Origin: an uncultured Bacteriovorax sp. | GTDB lineage: Bacteria > Bdellovibrionota > Bacteriovoracia > Bacteriovoracales > Bacteriovoracaceae | DNA length: 12,357 nucleotides | Direction: 5' to 3' | Assembly: GCA_946482295.1 (NCBI GenBank) | Contig: CAMLRB010000103.1 | Location: 1 to 12,357, forward strand | Shown: piece by piece, positions 6,601 to 12,357 of the stretch | How the letters are laid out: each line of letters opens with the position of its first letter | How positions within the stretch are numbered: the stretch's first letter is position 1 | Position numbers and translations under genes: made by a program | Notes under the pieces: model-generated | Told to the model about the DNA's origin: nothing | What the model saw: the letters and a program-made list of their open reading frames with translations, nothing else | Databases searched by the model: none

Positions 6601-8955
6601 TTAGTGATCAAGAAGCTGAACGAGTCGCGGATAATCTTCATCATCATCATGTTCCCAAATTGGTGCATCGACTGGAATTGGTGCATCTGACATTTGGGCC
6701 ACAAAGTAATTAATCAAACGATCATAACCGCGATTATTAGCAGATACAGCTTGATCTCGATAAACAATATTAAATCCATTCGCATTACATGCTTCATATC
6801 CGATAGGTCCGTAGAAATCGCCAGGTGAGCAATAATTATCAATATCTTTAAGTGCCAATGCATTTAATTCGGCCGGATCTGCTGCTATCGTATACGATCT
6901 GATGAATTCTATTTGGGTATTTGTGGGCCACACTGGAGTGAAGTTAAAACTATCTATGGATGCCATCGTAATGGGATAGAGAATTTCTAAATCATTTCCA
7001 TTACCCCAAGTTCTTCCCATTAAATTTGGATTCAGAGCTGTAAAAGAAGGATTGGCCCAGTTAGCAGCACCGCTATCAGAGATGTTAACAGTAGTACCAC
7101 TAAAAGTGTTACTGCTAGACTGCCCCATTTTTGAACCAATTCGATTCTCTAGCCAATATGATAAATTCACTCCTGAAACATTTTGATTGTAACCAATCAA
7201 AGGGTGAAAAGTTTGAGCAGCAGTTGCGACCGTTGAAGAATTTTCAAAAAGAACTTTACCAACGGCAATAGATTTACTGAGTGTACCAGTTGCACCATTT
7301 TCGCCAATGAGACCGCCAACACTCTTTATACTTTTCACAGAAATGCGAGCAGATGAATCTGTATACACATTTGAGACTGCACCGTGGTTTGCTCCAACGA
7401 TACCACCCGCAGCGAGAAGTCCCCCACCGTTTGTCGTCGCATAGTCCATTCTCATTTCACCACTATATTGTGCTTGATCAATCGTTCCGTGATTTAAACC
7501 TGCAACCCCACCGAAGCCCATAGATGAAGATGGAGTTGACTGTTGTAATATTCTTGTTCTGACAGAAGCTCTCTTCACAACACCAGTTGAATTATTTGTA
7601 CCTACGACTCCTCCAGCATAAACGTAACCTTTTACTGAACCTTCATTCACGTTTACAAGATTTACATTTCCAAAGTTAATTCCAACAATCGTACCAACAT
7701 CAGAATGGCCTTCTAATTGGTTTCCATAAGCTTCAATATGTTCAATTGTTCCAGTGTTTCGAGCGACTAAAAGACCTGATGTAATATCTTCAAAATTTGT
7801 AGCAAGATAGTTTCTATTCAAATTTACATTTTTAATAGTTCCACTATTTGCTCTGAAAATACCTAGATCTTCTGCGCCATCACCGGCACCTAATGACATT
7901 TCTAATCCGTAAAGGATTTGGTTGTTACCATCGAGAGTGCCTGCAAAGCTTGATATAAAATCGTTTTTAGAGGTCCATGTCTTCAAATTAATATCTTCAG
8001 CTAGACGATAAAACTTTCCTGCTGATGAATCATCCAAATCACTCAACTGGCCAGCATTACAAACCACTAGTGGATTTAGCGCATTCGCGCCACGACCAAG
8101 TGTAGTGAACTGGACACTTAAAGAAATTTGATTAGAAGCGAGAGAACATGGTCTTTGTTCAAATGCTAACCTAGGTAACGAACCGGACATGTAAACCCAC
8201 GGAGCTCCTACTCCAGTAGAAAAAGAAACAGTTGCAGAATTACCATCTCTTAATGCACTTGGTGTCACCGATGAACATGCACCAAATAAAGAATGCGATG
8301 TATGACAGTAACTGGTTGTGGCCGCACCATCTGCCTTAATACCATTTATCTGTGGCCCACCAATACCATCATGGATAATTGTCCCATCAAAATAAACATC
8401 ACTCAAAAAGCCGCTGTCGCCTTTACCTACTATCCCACCAACATAGGGAATAGAATCTGTGGCCTTAGAAAAAATATTCATTGTAGAGTAACTTTTAGTA
8501 ATTTCTGCGTTTGAATAACCCGCAATGCCTCCAATATAGATCGAAGAAGAGTTCAAAACACCTTCTGATACGGCCTGCTCGATTTTAGCAGTAACTGATG
8601 TGAATCCCGCAATCCCACCAATTTTATCCCCATCCGAGTGATGATCAATTTCTCCGCGGAATGACACTTGAAATACCTTGCCATCTAAATTTCCGACAAT
8701 TCCACCAACATGGGTATTGCCACGAACTTCAGCATCTTTAACAAAAACATTGTTTACTTCAGAAAGTGGAGCTCCCGCTCCTAAATGACCAACGATTGCT
8801 CCAACATCAGAACCAGTTGAACTACCTTCTACATCCACGTTCGTCACTTTAACATTCTGTATGCGCGCTCCACCTGGAGCGACTTCACCAACAATCCCAC
8901 CGACCTGGTTTAGACCTTCAACTTCAAGATTGATAACATTTAAATTACGAATCAC
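6601..8955 (-). CDS. GLUG-repeat surface protein, C-terminal part (continuation of the frame interrupted by TGA at 9067)
   Basis: The open frame runs from 9066 down to TAA at 6601-6603. The first possible start is GTG at 8953-8955, with no Shine-Dalgarno sequence and in the middle of a repeat. It is in the same frame as the lipoprotein encoded at 9067-10419 and completes its first module, so I read it as the rest of that gene. Numbering from the GTG, GLUG repeats occur at about 18-177, with VGGIVG-type cores at 18, 51, 83, 112, 141 and 172. A 'W...GSLPRL' cap (253-262) closes module one. Module two begins at C299 ('LAEDINL', 'FAGTLDGNN') and has about eight further repeats (365-600). A Cys-containing segment (about 681-752) and a final 'PIWEHDDDEDYPRLVQ' cap follow. 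A beta-helical outer-surface role is inferred from the family; the partner is unknown. Without readthrough it is probably not made. Confidence 0.75.
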   Translation of the reverse strand: MIRNLNVINLEVEGLNQVGGIVGEVAPGGARIQNVKVTNVDVEGSSTGSDVGAIVGHLGAGAPLSEVNNVFVKDAEVRGNTHVGGIVGNLDGKVFQVSFRGEIDHHSDGDKIGGIAGFTSVTAKIEQAVSEGVLNSSSIYIGGIAGYSNAEITKSYSTMNIFSKATDSIPYVGGIVGKGDSGFLSDVYFDGTIIHDGIGGPQINGIKADGAATTSYCHTSHSLFGACSSVTPSALRDGNSATVSFSTGVGAPWVYMSGSLPRLAFEQRPCSLASNQISLSVQFTTLGRGANALNPLVVCNAGQLSDLDDSSAGKFYRLAEDINLKTWTSKNDFISSFAGTLDGNNQILYGLEMSLGAGDGAEDLGIFRANSGTIKNVNLNRNYLATNFEDITSGLLVARNTGTIEHIEAYGNQLEGHSDVGTIVGINFGNVNLVNVNEGSVKGYVYAGGVVGTNNSTGVVKRASVRTRILQQSTPSSSMGFGGVAGLNHGTIDQAQYSGEMRMDYATTNGGGLLAAGGIVGANHGAVSNVYTDSSARISVKSIKSVGGLIGENGATGTLSKSIAVGKVLFENSSTVATAAQTFHPLIGYNQNVSGVNLSYWLENRIGSKMGQSSSNTFSGTTVNISDSGAANWANPSFTALNPNLMGRTWGNGNDLEILYPITMASIDSFNFTPVWPTNTQIEFIRSYTIAADPAELNALALKDIDNYCSPGDFYGPIGYEACNANGFNIVYRDQAVSANNRGYDRLINYFVAQMSDAPIPVDAPIWEHDDDEDYPRLVQLLDH

Positions 8956-9029
8956 ACCAGTTGTATGGAGTTTAGTAAAAAGACCAACGTTATATACTGT
9001 TTTTGCTTGGACACGTGCATTTTTTAAAG

Positions 9030-9049
9030 TTTTATTGTTACCAATAAAA
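9030..9049 (-). other. Hairpin with GUAA tetraloop 17 nt downstream of the in-frame TGA
   Basis: On the minus strand TTTTATTG, GTAA, CAATAAAA form an 8-bp stem with a GNRA-type loop. The loop begins 25 nt after the TGA and starts with G. This loosely meets the spacing and loop features described for bacterial SECIS elements, and could also act as a readthrough stimulator. The stem is almost all A-U pairs, and the codons for 'IGNN' (ATT GGT AAC AAT) are palindromic by themselves, so chance is a real alternative. Confidence 0.35.
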
Positions 9050-9066
9050 ACACCTTCAAAACCATT

Positions 9067-9069
9067 TCA
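9067..9069 (-). other. In-frame TGA interrupting a 1272-codon GLUG lipoprotein gene
   Basis: From ATG at 10417-10419 to TAA at 6601-6603 the frame is continuous except for this single TGA at codon 451. Codons on both sides encode one typical module start: 'FNPIGQLFDG' before and 'GFEGVFIGNN' after. No frameshift is needed to join them. A nonsense mutation, a base-calling error or true readthrough would each explain it. The next base is A, often a leaky context. Confidence 0.85.
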
Positions 9070-10419
9070 GGAAGTAAAATGAATATTGCAACTACCATCA
9101 AAAAGCTGACCTATAGGATTAAAGTTGTGATGATCATCTGAAACTTTTGAAGGAGATGTTGTGGCACAAACTGGTTTAGCATAGGGACCAAAGTCAGCTT
9201 TATTCATATCCAAATCATTCATGAGTTTGAAGTGTGCCGTACGAAAACTAGTGGCAGATCCGACTTCTCCAATTTGATTAATCTGCCATTCAGTACAAAT
9301 TTTAAAAGGTCTTTCGGGCGATCCATTACCGCCAGCAAATGGATGATTCCCAATAACAGCTGACACATTTAAATAACGATTACAAAGAGTAAATTTCGGA
9401 ATAGCAATCATATGTTTAATGGCAAGAGGTGACGTTGCTAAAGGTGCTCCACACAATGCGGCCGAAGGAATAAATTGTGCTGTTACAGAAGGGATTGAAC
9501 ACAAAGTTGACATTGATCCAATATAAGACTGGCACAACATTTTTTTATCGTAATCTGTTGACCCTAATGCGACACTTGGAATTGAGTTATTACATGATTG
9601 AGTTGAAGTGAGCATTTTTGTATTAGGGCCATCAGCTTGAGACGCCAAACCACCAGAAAAGAAAACTGTGTGCACACCTTTTGAATCATTCGAATTACAA
9701 CTTGATGATCCTAAAAACATTTCAACAGAACCGACAAACGGAGTGTTTCCATTTCCTGTTGGAAAGTTCAATGGTAGGCCTTGATTAAAGAGACCGAAAG
9801 TGCCAGTACTTGAAGTCACACAAGAACTGTAAAGCGCATCAAGACCAAATAGAAATGGTGTACCTGGTCCACGTTTATAGTTTTGAAATTTAAAGCGGTA
9901 AGACATGGCAGAACCTTGATTGTCGACACCACAATACCAAGGTGTAGTTGCATTTATTTCGTCGCACTCTTCAAGATAAATTTTTGAAAAACGATTATTT
10001 GTTCCATCGAAATAGTGACGGCCGCCGGAAAATTCTGGGTCTGTACAATTAGCATTTGTTAAATTGAAATTAACAACGACATCTGCCCCTGTTAACTTTG
10101 CAACTGATTTTGCACAATGAACTTTATCGTTCATCATATTTCCAGTTGTGGCCGTATCCCACATGAGCGCATAAAAAGTCCAATCACCGTTGGGTATGTC
10201 AAGATTTTCTTCTGTTCCAACTATTGATTTACCAAACATTTCACCAGTTGTGGATCGACCAAACAACATGGCCCCACCTGTACCAACTCCATTAGCGAGA
10301 TTAACGATTCCCGATAATGAGAGCTTTAGTTTTGCAGATGTTTTACCAGGTGATTTGGAACAAGCACTAAAAAAGATAGAAACTAAAATTGGAAATAAAA
10401 TATATAATGTTTTTTTCAT
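9067..10419 (-). CDS. Lipoprotein with Cys-rich N-terminal domain, N-terminal part of an interrupted GLUG-repeat protein
   Basis: It begins with a lipoprotein signal (MKKTLYILFPILVSIFFSAC) with C20 as the lipidated residue. Ser at +2 suggests outer-membrane sorting. Residues about 30-350 form a domain I do not recognise, containing the motif 'IPNGDWTFYALMWD' (75-88). Including the following segment there are 14 cysteines after C20, consistent with disulfides outside the cytoplasm. From about 363 a GLUG module begins: 'GGNGSPERPFKICTEWQINQ' (363-382), 'HFKLMNDLDM' (396-405) and 'FNPIG' (433-437). It is cut by TGA after residue 450, and the frame continues to 6601 as the repeat domain. Only a weak GA-rich Shine-Dalgarno sequence precedes the ATG. 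A truncated product would be an anchored protein without its repeats. The paralogue that precedes it in transcription is at 10556-12357. Confidence 0.8.
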   Translation of the reverse strand: MKKTLYILFPILVSIFFSACSKSPGKTSAKLKLSLSGIVNLANGVGTGGAMLFGRSTTGEMFGKSIVGTEENLDIPNGDWTFYALMWDTATTGNMMNDKVHCAKSVAKLTGADVVVNFNLTNANCTDPEFSGGRHYFDGTNNRFSKIYLEECDEINATTPWYCGVDNQGSAMSYRFKFQNYKRGPGTPFLFGLDALYSSCVTSSTGTFGLFNQGLPLNFPTGNGNTPFVGSVEMFLGSSSCNSNDSKGVHTVFFSGGLASQADGPNTKMLTSTQSCNNSIPSVALGSTDYDKKMLCQSYIGSMSTLCSIPSVTAQFIPSAALCGAPLATSPLAIKHMIAIPKFTLCNRYLNVSAVIGNHPFAGGNGSPERPFKICTEWQINQIGEVGSATSFRTAHFKLMNDLDMNKADFGPYAKPVCATTSPSKVSDDHHNFNPIGQLFDGSCNIHFTS

Positions 10420-10523
10420 ATTGATAGACCCATCTCGTTCAAAGACTATTCTAATGGCCTATCGGTTTTTTAAGTGGTTTTCTAAAAAAATTAACACTCT
10501 TCGAAGCTCAAGAATTAATGATT

Positions 10524-10552
10524 TTTACAAAACCGCCTCAAAAAAATGTCAA
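10524..10552 (-). promoter_or_regulatory. Candidate sigma70 promoter of the interrupted GLUG lipoprotein gene
   Basis: On the minus strand a perfect -35, TTGACA (10552 down to 10547), is followed by a 17-bp spacer and TGTAAA (10529 down to 10524, 4/6 to TATAAT). It begins only 3 bp after the stop of the upstream paralogue and leaves a leader of about 100 nt before the ATG at 10419. No terminator hairpin is visible between the two genes, so the second may be both read through and independently transcribed. Confidence 0.5.
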
Positions 10553-10555
10553 TTT

Positions 10556-12357
10556 TTAGTGATCAAGCAGTTGAACGAGTTTAGGGTGATCATCATCATC
10601 ACTTAATTCCCAAATTGGGGAATTTGCTGGAAATGGTTGTTCGTTTAAATCAGCTAAATAATAATTTATTAATCGCTCGAAACCTTTATTGTTTGCTGAA
10701 GATGCCTGATCAAGATAAACGATATCAAAACCACTTGAGCACGTCTCATATCCTATTGTCCCTGTGAATGCTGGGCAGAAAGATGAGAGTGTCTTTAATT
10801 GAGTTACAGACTTTTCACCACTGGTATAACTTAAGACATAACTACGATAAAAATTTAACATCGTTCCATTTACATAAGGAGCAATTGAAATATCGAAGTT
10901 ATTGTCAGCAGTGAAAGTGATTGGAATAAATCCGGATAAATCATGGCCATAATTAGATGTTTGCTCCATTAAATCTGCTCGTTCATTCGATGCTGTCACG
11001 TCATCTGCCCAGGTAGGTATCCCTGTAATCTCAACTCTATTAGGACCCGTGTAAAATGTTGTTGTAGCAACAGCAGTAGCTAGCTCCGTTGCAGCAGTGT
11101 TTGCGAGCCAATACGAATTTGTATATGTCCCAAGATTATCACCAATTAAACTGTGAAATAATTCGCCATAAGTAAAAGCACCTATATAAATAACTTTAGC
11201 GAGTGAAAATGAGTTTGTAACATTTCCTCCCGATAAATTGCGTCCAATTAAACCTCCAATCACATTCGTATCTTTAACGATTAGTTTTGAATCTCCTTCG
11301 GTATAGACGTTCGAGATTGGGCCGGCATTAATACCTGCGATACCTCCGGCCCTCACTTCAGCGGCCAAAGAACTTGTAAATTTAATACTTCCACCAAAAC
11401 GAGCTTGATCAATAGTTCCGTAATTTTGTCCAACAACGCCGCCGAAATCACTATAACCACCAGACCACTCTTTTAAATGAGTCGAAGAGGAGACTCTCTT
11501 TAATGTTGCATTTATTCCGTTGTAAGCGACAACTCCACCAACTGTGGCATTACCTTGAACGTATCCTTCTTGAACATCAACCCGATCTATATTTCCAGGA
11601 GCACTGTTAATACCAACAAGGCCACTAATCTTATTTGAACCATAAATCGTATTTCCGTATCCCTCAATATTGGTGATGACCCCAGTGTTTAAACCAGCAA
11701 GAATACCAGCTGAATTACCGCCGCTTGAAACATGAATATGATTATTGTGAAGTTTTAAATTTTTAATGGTTCCAGAATTAGTATTTATCAATCCCCAATT
11801 TCCTGATGATCCAGAAGTCACATTTCCATAAGCATTATAAAGAATGTGCCCGTTGCCATCGAGATTTCCTGCAAAGGATGGAATCAACCAGCTTGAGTTA
11901 ATCCAAGGTGAAAGATTAATATCACTCGCGAGTTTAAAGAATAATCCAGAACCATTGATGTCCCGAAGTTGACTTTCATTACAAATGATAATCGGGTTAA
12001 GTGAACTTACTCCTCTACTATCATCTTGGGTTGAAATCGCAGCTTGATTCAATGCCTCAAGTGCACATGGGTGATTTTCCCATATTAAGCGAGGTATTGA
12101 TCCTGCTGTCCGCACCCATTTTCCTGAATCAAGAGTTATCGAACTTGCAGCATTGTTTCTTAGCTGATCATAAGTTGTTTGCGTGCAATCAGTAGCATTG
12201 TTATGTGAAGTATAACAATTAGAAGCAGCTGTTCCTGCAGCTATAACAGCATCATAAAGTAAACCAGCTCCATTGTATTTTACAGTACCATCAAAAATAA
12301 CTGTACCTATTATACCTGGGCCATCTCTAAATCCAACAGCACCACCAGCATAAATTG
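10556..12357 (-). CDS. GLUG-repeat surface protein, paralogue of the neighbouring gene, 5' end outside the window
   Basis: The frame is open from the right edge to TAA at 10556-10558. A GTG at 12113-12115 can be read as a start but is internal: upstream codons continue the family pattern ('IYAGGAVGFRDGPGIIGTV' at the window edge, then the Val of 'SGKWVRTAGSIPRL'). Numbering from that GTG, a module opens with 'IICNESQLRDI' (43-53), 'LASDINL' (62-68) and 'FAGNLDGNG' (81-89). About nine GLUG-like repeats follow (108-335), with cores such as SGLVG, VGGVV, FGGVVG, AGGIAG and IGGLIG. A segment at 424-489 has two cysteines (447, 459) and 'DIVYLDQASSANN'. The end is 'PIWELSDDDDHPKLVQLLDH'. Order and spacing match the adjacent gene's second module and tail, so this is a tandem duplicate. 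It is predicted to be a beta-helical secreted protein; its signal peptide would lie outside the window. Confidence 0.85.
   Translation of the reverse strand, partial: IYAGGAVGFRDGPGIIGTVIFDGTVKYNGAGLLYDAVIAAGTAASNCYTSHNNATDCTQTTYDQLRNNAASSITLDSGKWVRTAGSIPRLIWENHPCALEALNQAAISTQDDSRGVSSLNPIIICNESQLRDINGSGLFFKLASDINLSPWINSSWLIPSFAGNLDGNGHILYNAYGNVTSGSSGNWGLINTNSGTIKNLKLHNNHIHVSSGGNSAGILAGLNTGVITNIEGYGNTIYGSNKISGLVGINSAPGNIDRVDVQEGYVQGNATVGGVVAYNGINATLKRVSSSTHLKEWSGGYSDFGGVVGQNYGTIDQARFGGSIKFTSSLAAEVRAGGIAGINAGPISNVYTEGDSKLIVKDTNVIGGLIGRNLSGGNVTNSFSLAKVIYIGAFTYGELFHSLIGDNLGTYTNSYWLANTAATELATAVATTTFYTGPNRVEITGIPTWADDVTASNERADLMEQTSNYGHDLSGFIPITFTADNNFDISIAPYVNGTMLNFYRSYVLSYTSGEKSVTQLKTLSSFCPAFTGTIGYETCSSGFDIVYLDQASSANNKGFERLINYYLADLNEQPFPANSPIWELSDDDDHPKLVQLLDH

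Noticed and set aside
6640..6651. CAT-triplet microsatellite near the end of the GLUG gene
   Set aside because: On the coding strand it is a run of GAT codons for the acidic 'DDDE' stretch. A similar stretch is present in the paralogue, so it is explained by the protein.
9067..9069. Genome-wide reassignment of UGA to Trp or Gly
   Set aside because: nrdA, nrdB, the regulator and the SDR fusion are full length under the standard code with no internal TGA, so a general code change is not supported.
10190..10606. 138-codon plus-strand ORF across the lipoprotein start
   Set aside because: It is antisense to the signal peptide and N-terminal domain and crosses the likely promoter. Its composition looks like a shadow of the minus-strand gene.
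6640..12357. Regularly spaced similar segments resembling a CRISPR-like or minisatellite array
   Set aside because: The similarity is at protein level (GLUG cores), the segments vary in length, and DNA identity between units is low.

Overview
The window is AT-rich bacterial DNA with tightly packed genes. It carries an OmpR-type response regulator, a membrane-anchored short-chain dehydrogenase, a class I ribonucleotide reductase operon and two long, tandem, secreted GLUG-repeat lipoproteins. Low GC, a strikingly eukaryote-like NrdA/NrdB pair, an immobile-looking Y1 transposase relative and large surface lipoproteins together suggest a Bdellovibrionota member of the Bacteriovorax/Peredibacter type. 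That placement is inference; the window contains no rRNA or other marker.

Layout. (1) 1-480, plus strand: the 3' part of a Y1/HUH (REP-associated) transposase-like gene. It keeps the HVH motif but appears to have Phe in place of the catalytic Tyr. (2) 477-1145, minus: a response regulator with a degenerate receiver domain, overlapping gene 1 tail to tail by 4 bp. (3) 1281-2660, minus: a fusion of a DUF2878-like membrane domain to a DHRS12-like short-chain dehydrogenase. (4) 2661-3190: a 530-bp divergent intergenic region. It holds two NrdR-box-like sites about three helical turns apart around a sigma70-like promoter, then a long leader with an 8-bp inverted repeat and a possible 19-codon upstream ORF. 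(5) 3191-6536, plus: nrdB-nrdA, 1 bp apart, ending in a strong intrinsic terminator. (6) 6601-12357, minus: two consecutive GLUG-repeat lipoprotein genes. The upstream paralogue runs off the right edge. The downstream one (10419 to 6601) is one continuous reading frame broken by a single in-frame TGA at 9067-9069.

How the parts relate. NrdA and NrdB form the dNTP-producing enzyme. The boxes upstream point to NrdR repression, and an intact ATP-cone in NrdA points to dATP feedback. The GLUG proteins look like outer-membrane-anchored beta-helix surface proteins built from repeated modules that end in a conserved 'W...PRL' cap. They share a further unrecognised C-terminal module.

The most notable points are: the in-frame TGA with a GNRA-type hairpin 17 nt downstream; the NrdR-box pair and structured nrd leader; the DUF2878-SDR fusion; and the Tyr-to-Phe change in the transposase relative. 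None of the complete genes in the window uses TGA as its stop, and nrdA and nrdB are full length under the standard code. General UGA reassignment is therefore unlikely.
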